Shown one piece after another: positions 7,588 through 14,953 of a stretch of DNA of 34,882 bases (position 1 is its first letter; each line of letters opens with the position of its first letter). Source of the DNA: a virus. The translations under genes were made by a program, and so were the position numbers. The stretch is taken from positions 1-34,882 of the IMG/VR virus record IMGVR_UViG_3300041411_000096. One strand, 5' to 3'. Below the pieces are notes generated by a model. That model was not told the DNA's origin, ran no database searches, and worked only from the letters and a program-made list of their open reading frames with translations.

Positions 7588-8565
7588 TTAGATGTTATCC
7601 ACGTACAGGTGCGACGCTGGTACGCGCAACTCAGTACCAGCAGTGCGGACAACGCCCGCCGCTTCAAACTGCAAGCCACCATGCGATGGGATTGGAGCGT
7701 TGAGCGTGTATGGCATCGGAAGGTGGAACTTGGCGAACTGTGGGTTCTTGGTGTAGACCATCATGCGATTGCCGCCGCCAGCACCGGCGGTTGCCGCCTG
7801 CAGGACTGGCTCGATGGTGATCTTGAGAACGCGCTCCAGGTAGCTGATCAGGGTCTCCGCAGTGTTCGGGATGCGGAAGGTGACCAGCAGGCCGTATTCG
7901 GTCAGCGGCAACAGGATGTGCGTTGGACGGAAAATCGAGTTGGTCTGAACCGCGTAAACTTGCAGGATCGCTTTGTTCAGCAGGGTCAGGATCTCGTTTG
8001 CCGCGGTCTCTCCGCCAGCAGCCAGGATCGCTGCGATGGTTTTGTTCGCGCCGCCGAGCAGGGTGCCGGACGAGGTAACCGGAACGCCTGGGTACTTCAG
8101 CAGGCCGCCAGTGGCCAGCGAAGGCCAGCGGGCATCGCCGACGAAAGCCACGCGATCGAGCCACTGCTCGGTCAGGGTGCGGACAGCGATTGGCTTCTCG
8201 GCCAGCAGGTTGATTGCACCGCCGAAACCTTGGGTGCCGGCCATTTGCTGGGCCTTGCCGATTTCGATCTGGGTGTAGGCATAGCCCAGGCCAGCCTGAA
8301 CCACGTCAACGCCACCGACCTTGGCTGCGATCTCGGCCAGCGGAAAGTCGTGAGCGGTATCGCCGATTGGAGCCGGCTCACCCTTGTAGTCGAGAACCTT
8401 GAAGGCGATCGACTCGATGTAGTCCGGGGCCGAGGTGTCCACCGTCAGGATCGACGGGTATTTGATATCTGGGTACTGCTGACGCAGGACTTCTTGCTCG
8501 ATGTAGGTCAGTTGACCCATCAGGAAGCCCAGTTGCGCCTGGGGGGAAGCGTCGAAAGTCTTCAT
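7588..8565 (-). CDS. major capsid protein (DUF2184)
   Basis: A 325-aa protein. Features include QLGFLMGQLTYIEQEVLRQQ, the segment ILTVDTSAPDYIESIAFKVLD and VVQAGLGYAYTQIEIGKAQQMAG, typical of the DUF2184 major capsid family with an HK97-type fold. No N-terminal delta domain is obvious, in keeping with a separate scaffold. It lies after the cement protein gene and before the connector genes. It would be the most abundant virion protein and makes the icosahedral shell. Confidence 0.8.
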   Translation of the reverse strand: MKTFDASPQAQLGFLMGQLTYIEQEVLRQQYPDIKYPSILTVDTSAPDYIESIAFKVLDYKGEPAPIGDTAHDFPLAEIAAKVGGVDVVQAGLGYAYTQIEIGKAQQMAGTQGFGGAINLLAEKPIAVRTLTEQWLDRVAFVGDARWPSLATGGLLKYPGVPVTSSGTLLGGANKTIAAILAAGGETAANEILTLLNKAILQVYAVQTNSIFRPTHILLPLTEYGLLVTFRIPNTAETLISYLERVLKITIEPVLQAATAGAGGGNRMMVYTKNPQFAKFHLPMPYTLNAPIPSHGGLQFEAAGVVRTAGTELRVPASHLYVDNI

Positions 8566-8577
8566 TCGATCTGATCC

Positions 8578-9087
8578 TTAAGCGGCGATGGTGGTTGGCG
8601 CGATGGCTTTGATCTGTACCAGCACCATTTCGCCAGCGGCAGCAGCCGTCAGGAACGTGCAGCCAGCCAGAACGTGGTTACCAGCGGTTGCGGCGTTGGT
8701 GATCTCGCCAGTGGCTGGCAAGGCGTAGACCTGAGCGCCTTTGACGGCGCCGGCCAGGGTCTTCACCCAGATCCGGCCGTGCGCGACCAGACTGGCTTCT
8801 TGACCAGCGCGGTAGCCGCCGACGACGTTGCCGTTGTCCGAGGACTGGCCGGTCAGGTAGCTACCACTGACGCCGGAAGCGTTTCGGGCCGAGATGCCGA
8901 GGAAGAAGCCGGCACCAGCAGCAGGCAGCTTGCCCGAGCGATCAGCAGTGTCAGAGACGACTGCGCGACCGAACGGAACGGCGACCGTTACCACTGCGGT
9001 GGTGATGTCGGCCATGGCCAGATCATTGACCTGACCCTCGAAGGCCTTGCCGGCGTACTGGCCGAAGGTATCTTGAACAATGCCCAT
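8578..9087 (-). CDS. capsid cement/decoration protein (Gp24-like)
   Basis: A 169-aa, Gly/Ala/Val-rich, beta-structured protein (MGIVQDTFGQYAGKAFEGQV; FLGISARNASG; GHVWVKT-like strand HGRIWVKTLAG). This style is typical of structural cement proteins encoded next to DUF2184 capsid genes. Cement proteins sit at three-fold or quasi-three-fold sites and stabilise the expanded head. It overlaps the stop of the DUF2213 gene by one base. Confidence 0.65.
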   Translation of the reverse strand: MGIVQDTFGQYAGKAFEGQVNDLAMADITTAVVTVAVPFGRAVVSDTADRSGKLPAAGAGFFLGISARNASGVSGSYLTGQSSDNGNVVGGYRAGQEASLVAHGRIWVKTLAGAVKGAQVYALPATGEITNAATAGNHVLAGCTFLTAAAAGEMVLVQIKAIAPTTIAA

Positions 9088-9638
9088 TACTTTTCACCCC
9101 GCAGGTATTTGGCGTAAGCGTCAGAACCGTCGAGAGTCGTCTTGGTGCTAGCGTTAGCTGCGTCCTTGGCGAACTGCTTCAGGCTGTCGTTGACTTTCGA
9201 CTTGTCGTCGTCCTCGTCGTCGCCTTTCTCGTCTGCGTCATCCGCAGCGGCGTCGAAGGCGGACAGAACGTAGGCCTCGGATTTGGAAGCCCAGTCACGG
9301 GTCGGCTTGAGCTGCGCCATTGCGGCACGCTTGATCTCGATCGGGGACACCAGGCCCTTCGCGTCGAACGACTTCACAACCTTGGAGGCCAGGGCGATAG
9401 TGTCGAGGGTGGACTTCACGCGAGCGCCGATAGCGGTGTCAGAAGTTTCCTTCTTGGCCTCTGCCAGCTTCTCTTCGGCTTCGTCCTTGGTGGCCTCGGC
9501 CTTGTCTGCGCGTTCCGACGCTTCATCAGCGAATTTCTGAAGGGCTGCAACGGCGTCTTCGACTACCAGGGCAACCTCTTCGTCTACGGTGATGGAGCGG
9601 CTTTTCTTGGAGTCTAAAAAGACTTTCCGTTGTGCCAT
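9087..9638 (-). other. possible internal in-frame scaffold start within the DUF2213 gene
   Basis: ATG at 9636-9638 lies exactly between the protease-like and coiled-coil halves and has GAAAGGTG about 5 bases upstream. Initiation here would give a 183-aa scaffold (MAQRKVFLDSKKSRS onward) without the protease domain, as lambda Nu3 is nested in C. This is an inference from spacing and domain boundary only. Confidence 0.35.
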
Positions 9639-10193
9639 TGGTACACCTTTCGGTTTGTGGTCAAAAATGCGGGCGACCTTGCCGCCTCGCGCTGCTGCTA
9701 CAACGGCGACGTGGTTGATCTGGATGTCACGCTGCTCGTATTCGTATGCGGTGCCGGACGCAGGGTCGATGCCAGGGGCTTCGACGTACTCGGCCAGGTA
9801 GCCGGGGGATAGCTCAGCCTTGCCCGACTCGATGTCGTCGATGGCTGTCTGGTCCTTGATGATCAGGTCGACCACCAGGTTGTCGCCGTCCTGCGCAACT
9901 CCGCGCACATGGCCGACCGAGACCTCCTTGAACGTCTTGGAGTCAACCAAGTCGTCCGGGTGGTCGTTGGTCACGTCCTTATCAGGGAAGGTGGCCATCG
10001 ACTCAGGGGCGAACACCTGGGAGGGTGGACGGTAGACATTGACGATGCGCTCGGGCCCGTCGAGGTCCAGCTCGCTCGACAGGTACTGATAAACCCCGGT
10101 GCGCGCTGCAACCCCCTTCACGCAGAGGAAACCCTCGGGCGTGAGTGTTCGCGACGTAGGCTTGAAGGCCTCATCGATGGTCATTTTCTTCAT
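9087..10193 (-). CDS. DUF2213 capsid maturation protease / scaffold
   Basis: A 368-aa two-part protein. Residues 1-185 match DUF2213, a putative prohead protease-like domain, with NVYRPPSQVFAPESMATFPD, TNDHPDDLV and GKAELSPGYLAEY; H and S in TNDHP and ELSPG are candidate catalytic residues. Residues about 186-330 are charged and coiled-coil-like (DEASERADKAEATKDEAEE), as in scaffolds. The tail is Asp/Glu-rich then basic. It should guide and process capsid assembly between MuF and the cement gene. Start ATG 10191-10193 reads MKKMTIDEAF. Confidence 0.7.
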   Translation of the reverse strand: MKKMTIDEAFKPTSRTLTPEGFLCVKGVAARTGVYQYLSSELDLDGPERIVNVYRPPSQVFAPESMATFPDKDVTNDHPDDLVDSKTFKEVSVGHVRGVAQDGDNLVVDLIIKDQTAIDDIESGKAELSPGYLAEYVEAPGIDPASGTAYEYEQRDIQINHVAVVAAARGGKVARIFDHKPKGVPMAQRKVFLDSKKSRSITVDEEVALVVEDAVAALQKFADEASERADKAEATKDEAEEKLAEAKKETSDTAIGARVKSTLDTIALASKVVKSFDAKGLVSPIEIKRAAMAQLKPTRDWASKSEAYVLSAFDAAADDADEKGDDEDDDKSKVNDSLKQFAKDAANASTKTTLDGSDAYAKYLRGEK

Positions 10194-10196
10194 GGG

Positions 10197-11093
10197 TTAC
10201 CCGTTCTTGTCGGGGAAATAGTTCACGCCGGGGATCATGGCCAGCCCGACGCAGCGGCAGAGAACGTGATGCTTGCCTGGGTGCAATCCGGTCTTGCCGC
10301 CCCATGTCGCGCCGTCGGCGATCTTGTAGACGCCCGGGCCGTAACCGATGTCCTGGCGCGCGATACCCCAGCAGCTGATCTTGGCGTTGGGGTACTTGCC
10401 TGCCGGGTTACCGGCGACACGCTGATCAGCTGCATCGACAGCCTTGTAGAACACAAGGCCGGCGGCGGTCTGGCGCTGTCGAGTCAGGTCAGAGTTGATC
10501 TGTGACATCTGATCGCGAGCGATGAGCTTGGCCCGCCGAGCACTGGCACCGGTCTGTTCCTGAATCTGCTTGGCGATGGCGGTAGGCGCGAGCCCGTCCT
10601 TCATGCCGCCCAGCACGATCGTCTCCACCTTCTGGAAGTATTCCGAGGGGATGGACTTGATCAGGTTGACGTTTTCAGCGGTGGAGGCTTCCAGGTAGTC
10701 GTTCATGCCCTTGGGCCTGGTGATCAGCTGGAAGTCGATGCCCACTGCCTTGTTGACTGAGTCGCGGAAGTCCTCAGCATTGTCCGCATCAGCGCGACTG
10801 ATGGTCATTGCGGCCACCCGCTGGACTTGAGCCTCGAACAGCGGCGAGGTGAAGCGCTGGGAGACGCTGCGTATCGCCCTGAGGATCTGATCAGTCCAAC
10901 TGCCGTCGAGCGTCATGCGGCTGTCGGCGATGTAGTCGGGCTTCAGTCGCTTCAGTTCAGGCTCCAAGGCGGCAACCAGTTCGGAAGCCATTGCCCTCAC
11001 CAGTGCGCGCAGTTGGCCGAGGTAGTAGCGCTCGGCCTCCTTGCTGGGCATCACCGGTTTAGGCGCTTTCGGCTTTCTCTGGCGTTTTTCCAT
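10197..11093 (-). CDS. MuF-like minor head morphogenesis protein
   Basis: About 298 aa from ATG 11091-11093 (MEKRQRKPKAPKPV). The C-terminal part (about residues 165-290) is a MuF domain: RAKLIARDQMSQINSDLTRQ, FYKAVDAADQRVAGNPAGKYPN and the ending HPGKHHVLCRCVGLAMIPG, with the usual Cys/His cluster. MuF proteins sit inside the head near the portal and can be injected. A longer start at 11168 has a good Shine-Dalgarno (AAGGATCAGGA) but would add 25 low-complexity residues (ASATTSTTSL) overlapping the portal gene; both starts are possible. Confidence 0.75.
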   Translation of the reverse strand: MEKRQRKPKAPKPVMPSKEAERYYLGQLRALVRAMASELVAALEPELKRLKPDYIADSRMTLDGSWTDQILRAIRSVSQRFTSPLFEAQVQRVAAMTISRADADNAEDFRDSVNKAVGIDFQLITRPKGMNDYLEASTAENVNLIKSIPSEYFQKVETIVLGGMKDGLAPTAIAKQIQEQTGASARRAKLIARDQMSQINSDLTRQRQTAAGLVFYKAVDAADQRVAGNPAGKYPNAKISCWGIARQDIGYGPGVYKIADGATWGGKTGLHPGKHHVLCRCVGLAMIPGVNYFPDKNG

Positions 11094-12465
11094 CAGCGCC
11101 TGGTTTGTCGCTGCCAGTTTCGCCAAGGGAGAAACCAGGGATGTCGTCGAGGTCGTCGCCGAGGCCATTGTCCTGATCCTTCTCTAGCTGCTCTTGAGCC
11201 TTGATCTGCTCGTCGGTGATGGCGTATGTGCCTTTCGACTGTGCGCGGCGCATGGCATGGCTTGGGCGGATCACACGGGACTCAATGTTCATCGAGTCAG
11301 CCTGAGCGTCAGCAAGGTCTTCCTGAGCCTGCTCATTGCCCGAAGGCAGCGACAGAGGATTCCACTCGAACTCAATGCCTTCCGGGTAGTCGCCCAGCGC
11401 CGAGCGGATCAGCACCTGGTCGAGCGACTCGAGGTCCAGACGCATATGGCCGTCCTGCTTGCCCTTGATCGTCCCTTCGTAGGACTTGCGGTCGCCCTCA
11501 CCAGTCGCCCCAAGCCCCGAAGCCGATTGGCCCCACAACTCGGTTACCGGCATCTCTGCAGCACCTGCTGTCCACACCATGAACTGCTCCATGATCTGAC
11601 TGAGGCCCGAGAACGCGATGCTCTTGCGCTCGTAGGTCTCGCTCTGCTTGTCCAGCAAGGCAAGATTCACAATGGACTTCATCATCCCGAACAGACGATA
11701 GCGCTCGGTGACCTGATCTCTCTGCGGGCTGGCCAGCGCGGACTTGAGGCCCTCCACGGTGACTGTATCCACGTTCGCTTCAAGCACCAGGGAGGCAATA
11801 CCGCCCTTGGTGGCCACCACATCGCGCAGGTCGGACATGCAGCGACGCAGGCGACTGTCACCCCAGCCTTGCTCAAACATACGCAGGCGGCGCGGCAGGC
11901 GAGCTCCAGTGCGGCGGATGATGTGACTGTAGTGAATATCCTGCGTGCCGTTCACCATCATGTAATTCTCGGGAAGCATCCAGTTCGGCGCGAGAGGATT
12001 GTCGTAGTTGAAATCCTTCGGCTGAATGTCCCAGCGATCAAGGACGACCAGATTCTTCAGGCCGCCCTTTTTGATCTTGTCCAGGTCGAGCGGCTTGCTC
12101 AGGTCCTGACCAGTCACCATCAGCAATGCCGCGCCACCGTACAGGTCAGCCCAGCAGCATGTGTCCAGGTAGGCTTGCTGCACACCCAGGCGCCGCTCTT
12201 CGGATTCGATCTGCTTGGACTGCTTACCGTTGAACTTCCGCCATTCACGCAGCGCGTCTTCGTTTGGCTTGTCCACGATCCGGCGGGCGATCCAGTTGGA
12301 CTGATACGCCGCTTCCAGCTCCATCTGGCCGACGAACTCGAACCCGAAGGAGTTGTGCGAGCGCTTGTCGCGATTGGTACCGATGTTGGCTACCAGGTTC
12401 GAAAGACTATCAACCGAGACAACTTTTCCATCTTGGACTTGAATTCGCGGTTTTTGCTCGGTCAT
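11059..12465 (-). CDS. portal protein (DUF1073)
   Basis: A 468-aa protein. YQSNWIARRIVDKPNEDALREW near residues 54-75 is the signature of the DUF1073 portal-like family. It continues with VLDRWDIQPKDFNYDNPLAP and an Asp-rich tail. The dodecameric portal is the DNA entry pore of the head. Some databases label this Pfam family Acb1-like (anti-CBASS); position directly upstream of MuF and DUF2213 argues for portal here. The start follows an AT-rich stretch with AGGAAAGA. No terminase gene precedes it. The 480-codon antisense frame is a shadow. Confidence 0.75.
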   Translation of the reverse strand: MTEQKPRIQVQDGKVVSVDSLSNLVANIGTNRDKRSHNSFGFEFVGQMELEAAYQSNWIARRIVDKPNEDALREWRKFNGKQSKQIESEERRLGVQQAYLDTCCWADLYGGAALLMVTGQDLSKPLDLDKIKKGGLKNLVVLDRWDIQPKDFNYDNPLAPNWMLPENYMMVNGTQDIHYSHIIRRTGARLPRRLRMFEQGWGDSRLRRCMSDLRDVVATKGGIASLVLEANVDTVTVEGLKSALASPQRDQVTERYRLFGMMKSIVNLALLDKQSETYERKSIAFSGLSQIMEQFMVWTAGAAEMPVTELWGQSASGLGATGEGDRKSYEGTIKGKQDGHMRLDLESLDQVLIRSALGDYPEGIEFEWNPLSLPSGNEQAQEDLADAQADSMNIESRVIRPSHAMRRAQSKGTYAITDEQIKAQEQLEKDQDNGLGDDLDDIPGFSLGETGSDKPGADGKTPEKAESA

Positions 12466-12478
12466 GTTCTTTCCTATT

Positions 12479-12517
12479 CCGCGCCACGATTTCGTGATGC
12501 TCAGTTGTGTGGCGCGG
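12479..12517. repeat. imperfectly spaced inverted repeat upstream of the portal gene
   Basis: CCGCGCCAC (12479-12487) and GTGGCGCGG (12509-12517) form a 9-bp stem around 21 bases, which themselves include CACGATTTCGTG. The same stem sequence reappears in the hairpin at 14357-14390. It lies in the 81-base gap between the portal start and the 61-aa gene and has no U-tract. A processing or translational-control hairpin is possible. Confidence 0.5.
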
Positions 12518-12546
12518 GATATTTGGTCAGAGGATGGCTTGCCGCA

Positions 12547-12732
12547 TCACAGCAGAAGTTGTGTCTGCCGCAGCGCATGGCTTTGCGTGATGGCGACAAC
12601 GAACCCTTGAGGCAGCCCGGCAGACTGGGCATCTGAGATCGCCTTGATGATCGCTCTATCCAGGGCCTCCAGCGCCCTGCTCACTTCGGCACTGATCGGC
12701 ATGGGCTGGCGGATTGGCGTGACATTGCTCAT
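12547..12732 (-). CDS. 61-aa hypothetical protein
   Basis: MSNVTPIRQPMPISAEVSRA then an amphipathic helix (LEALDRAIIKAISDAQ). The ATG overlaps the stop of the upstream small gene (ATGA). No family recognised. It lies between the holin-like genes and the portal, exactly where small and large terminase genes would be expected, but is far too short for either. Confidence 0.5.
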   Translation of the reverse strand: MSNVTPIRQPMPISAEVSRALEALDRAIIKAISDAQSAGLPQGFVVAITQSHALRQTQLLL

Positions 12733-12917
12733 GGCGACCCCTCTTGCTCGTGCACTTCAAGCTTGCGGAACCGGATGGCCTTGCGGGCCTGCTCGGAGAC
12801 CTTGTCGACGTCCACGTCCATGTTGATCATCCAGGCGAAGACGTGCACGGCGTTCAGATAGGCCTTAAACCACCATGGGAGGTAGGCACGCAGAACGAGT
12901 CGGACGGTTCGAGCCAT
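12729..12917 (-). CDS. 62-aa hypothetical, possibly membrane-associated
   Basis: Starts MARTVRLVLRAYLPWWFKAY, continues with a hydrophobic stretch (LNAVHVFAWMINM) and a charged C-terminus. The start at 12915-12917 is preferred over an upstream ATG at 12941 because GGTGA lies close by and the extra residues look non-coding. It might be a small membrane protein of the lysis cassette. No family recognised. Confidence 0.45.
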   Translation of the reverse strand: MARTVRLVLRAYLPWWFKAYLNAVHVFAWMINMDVDVDKVSEQARKAIRFRKLEVHEQEGSP

Positions 12918-12986
12918 GGAGGTCACCATGCAAGTCGACATGGAAGGTAATGAGTGGCGCCCGCACGAAGCCAGGCACCCTTTGGT

Positions 12987-13325
12987 CTAATCGGTTTCGC
13001 GGCGCTTTGGCGTCTCGATGTTGTTCAGGCACTGCTCACAGTGCAGGTACCGGCACAGCCAGCCTTTGACGACCGGCCAGTGGTTGGCGACGAACCAATG
13101 TCTCAGGCCTGCCAATGCGAGCGCTCCGTGGAAGGTGATACCAGCTGCACTGGGGCTGATGAACACCGTCTCGCTGCGGGTAGCCATGGCAAAGCCTGAC
13201 ACCGCGATTGCCGCGTAAATTATCTTCCCGACAATGCCGTCTCTCACCTTGTGACTCAGTACGCACCAGAAGGCCCATAGGGCGATGATGGCGATAAAGG
13301 TCGTGCTCAATGTTTGAAGGCTCAT
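12987..13325 (-). CDS. 112-aa membrane protein of the lysis cassette
   Basis: Two probable membrane segments: IAIIALWAFWCVL near the N-terminus and IIYAAIAVSGFAMA around residues 35-50. A short amphipathic part and a Cys/His-containing tail follow (WLCRYLHCEQC). It starts three bases after the holin-like gene. The pair of adjacent small membrane proteins suggests holin plus antiholin or pinholin. No endolysin gene is seen nearby. Confidence 0.5.
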   Translation of the reverse strand: MSLQTLSTTFIAIIALWAFWCVLSHKVRDGIVGKIIYAAIAVSGFAMATRSETVFISPSAAGITFHGALALAGLRHWFVANHWPVVKGWLCRYLHCEQCLNNIETPKRRETD

Positions 13326-13328
13326 GGA

Positions 13329-13649
13329 TTAACCCCCTCCGAACTTCGAGCGAATTAACGCCCAGATGTCGGCGGCTTTGATAGCGCGGTTGATGGCGGT
13401 CAGAAGTGAACCGCCGAATGCCCCAAGGAGGAAGCCGACGCCGGCCACATCACTGGGGTCATTCACACCCAGGCGGTCGCAAACAATGCCAGTCAGGTAC
13501 AGGGCGCAAGCGATACCCGTCAGCAGGAAGATGACCCAGGACCAGAGGTCTTTGAGGTCGTCCTTGCTCCACCAGCTTGCGATGATGGCGCCAATGAGGC
13601 CTGCGAGGATTAAGTCGGCTTTGTCGAGCAGGCGATGAAGGAGTTCCAT
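13329..13649 (-). CDS. holin-like membrane protein
   Basis: A 106-aa protein with three hydrophobic segments: LILAGLIGAIIASWW, WVIFLLTGIACALYLTGIV and VGFLLGAFGGSLLTAI, with short charged turns and a basic C-terminus. This topology and position as first late gene after the pR'/tR'-like site fit a phage holin of the LydA/family III type, which would permeabilise the inner membrane for lysis. The endolysin would be encoded elsewhere. Confidence 0.6.
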   Translation of the reverse strand: MELLHRLLDKADLILAGLIGAIIASWWSKDDLKDLWSWVIFLLTGIACALYLTGIVCDRLGVNDPSDVAGVGFLLGAFGGSLLTAINRAIKAADIWALIRSKFGGG

Positions 13650-13740
13650 GCGCTCGACCTCTCAGTTGCATGTTGTGGAGAATTAAAAGGGCCGGTGTGA
13701 GCGGCCAAACACCGGGGAACGGTGGTGAATTCGGGGCAAT

Positions 13741-13770
13741 AAAAAACCCGACACAGTGGCCGGGCTTTTC
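13741..13770 (-). terminator. tR'-like terminator before the late genes
   Basis: The stem CCCG / CGGG with an inner CAC-A-GTG pairing (13747-13764) is followed on the minus strand by GTTTTTTATT; on the plus strand it is followed by CTTTTCTT, so it may work both ways. It lies about 40-60 bases downstream of the predicted late promoter and directly upstream of the lysis cassette, as lambda tR' does. Confidence 0.75.
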
Positions 13771-13809
13771 TTCGCGCTACCTTAAGACGTTAAAATCCTA
13801 AGATAAGGA

Positions 13810-13839
13810 ACTTTACTCTCATTCTCTCACTTCAGTCAA
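13810..13839 (-). promoter_or_regulatory. predicted late promoter (pR'-like)
   Basis: On the minus strand, TTGACT (13834-13839) and TAAAGT (13810-13815) are separated by 18 bases. The -35 overlaps the last codons of the HNH gene. Transcription would start near 13803, pass the terminator at 13741-13770 and enter the holin-like genes. This is the lambda pR'/6S-leader layout controlled by a Q antiterminator. Confidence 0.55.
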
Positions 13840-14329
13840 GATGGATTCGATCCGCTCGCGCGAAATCACCATGCAGCCTATCAGCGGCGCTCGCGTATGC
13901 CGCCGCAGCCTCTACAAGGGTCGGGTAATATCCAAGAATCGTGCGCTCCCCCCGAACACAAATTTGCGCCTTGAGCTTGCCGCTCTTGGTCCAGGTGACG
14001 CCTTTTATCCCAGTGGTTGAATCCGTTCTGGCGCGGGCGTTATGCTGGTTTTGTGAGGCTGTTGCAAGTCGAAGGTTGCAGATGCGATTGTCTTTTTTGT
14101 CCCTGTTGATGTGATCCACCTGAAGATCAGGGAGGCAGCCATACACGTACAGCCATGCCAGTCTGTGATTAAAATACCCCCGCCCATCACAACGCGTCGA
14201 CAGGTAACCATTATTCTGCGTCCCCGTCGCGGCGCCGGCTGGCTTGTTCCCCCGAGCAACGTTACGAGTGAACACTCCGGTAGCTGCGTCATAGGTGAGC
14301 AATTCTTTCAGTCGGGCTTGTGTGAGCAT
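13832..14329 (-). CDS. HNH homing endonuclease with AP2 domain
   Basis: A 165-aa free-standing endonuclease. The HNH part spans about 40-95: H55-R-L-A-W, then VDHINRDKKDNRICNLRLAT with D72-H73, N81 and N85-L-R. Residues 107-155 form an AP2-type DNA-binding domain (GIKGVTWTKSGKLKAQI, then YYPTLVEAAAAYASAADRL). Such enzymes are mobile and cut intron-less alleles near their insertion site, often late-gene or terminase loci. It sits alone between two terminators, consistent with an inserted selfish gene. AGGGA precedes the ATG. Confidence 0.85.
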   Translation of the reverse strand: MLTQARLKELLTYDAATGVFTRNVARGNKPAGAATGTQNNGYLSTRCDGRGYFNHRLAWLYVYGCLPDLQVDHINRDKKDNRICNLRLATASQNQHNARARTDSTTGIKGVTWTKSGKLKAQICVRGERTILGYYPTLVEAAAAYASAADRLHGDFARADRIHLD

Positions 14330-14350
14330 GTCGAAAATCCCTCATTTGCT

Positions 14351-14390
14351 GAAAAGTCAGTGGCGCGGCAACCAATTTCCGCGCCACTGA
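14351..14390 (-). terminator. strong terminator after the Q-position gene
   Basis: Perfect 12-bp arms, TCAGTGGCGCGG (14357-14368) and its complement (14379-14390), enclose a 10-base loop. On the minus strand the stem is followed by CTTTTC. It begins 6 bases after the stop of the 181-aa gene and would end the leftward early operon before the HNH gene. Confidence 0.75.
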
Positions 14391-14395
14391 GGCCA

Positions 14396-14941
14396 TTACG
14401 CTGCGCAACTTTCGATTAAACCCTCTGCCTCCATGATCTCTTCTGCCGCTGCCAGCGCATCATTGACCTGATCATCAAGGCTCTTGCGGATCGCTGAGCG
14501 CCACCGGTAACGGGTGGATTCTGGCTTGCCATCGTTGTCCCAGTTCGTGATGTCGTACCAGGCCGAAGGTAGAACCGCCGCTGATCGCTTGCCGTCCGTG
14601 CCCGCAACCTGGGGGATGGCCCAGGTCAGAATCGCGCATTCGCGAAATCGCTTCGTTGCTGGCGACTTGACCGAGTTCAGCAGTTCGAGGATGGCGCCAT
14701 GCTTGCGCTCGTCATGCGTGGAATACTTAGCCACCAGTGCCCGCCAATGTGCAGCAGACAGAGACTTATGCAGTCGACCGAACACCCAGCAGTCGGTCAA
14801 GAACGCAGCTTCCTTCCCGACGATCTCCCCCTTCTGCTTGGCGCACTGCACCTTTGGTTCAAAATCACACCCACCTGCAGAGTTGATGGTTTCGGCGGCC
14901 AGGGCCCGGACTACTGCGGAAACGACGTTTCTGTAGCTCAT
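14396..14941 (-). CDS. 181-aa protein at the antiterminator Q position
   Basis: Starts MSYRNVVSAVVRALAAETIN and contains FLTDCWVFGRLHKSLSAAHWRALVAKYS-like helical sequence (given in part: KSLSAAHWRALVAKYS). It is the last gene of the early operon, upstream of the predicted pR'/tR' pair, which is where lambda Q lies. The helical, Trp- and Arg-rich composition and lack of membrane segments suit a DNA- or polymerase-binding regulator, but I recognise no Q family motif. The C-terminus is acidic. Candidate late activator by position only. Confidence 0.5.
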   Translation of the reverse strand: MSYRNVVSAVVRALAAETINSAGGCDFEPKVQCAKQKGEIVGKEAAFLTDCWVFGRLHKSLSAAHWRALVAKYSTHDERKHGAILELLNSVKSPATKRFRECAILTWAIPQVAGTDGKRSAAVLPSAWYDITNWDNDGKPESTRYRWRSAIRKSLDDQVNDALAAAEEIMEAEGLIESCAA

Positions 14942-14953
14942 GAGAATCCCCCC

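Noticed and set aside
11059-12465. DUF1073 protein as an anti-CBASS nuclease
   Set aside because: Database naming aside, its place upstream of MuF and its portal-type N-terminus favour portal; no phosphodiesterase H-x-T pairs were recognised.
11194-12636. 480-codon plus-strand frame over the portal gene
   Set aside because: Shadow of the minus-strand portal gene caused by codon bias; no ribosome site and unlike any protein. The same holds for the long plus-strand frames at 4268-5482 and 7309-8574.
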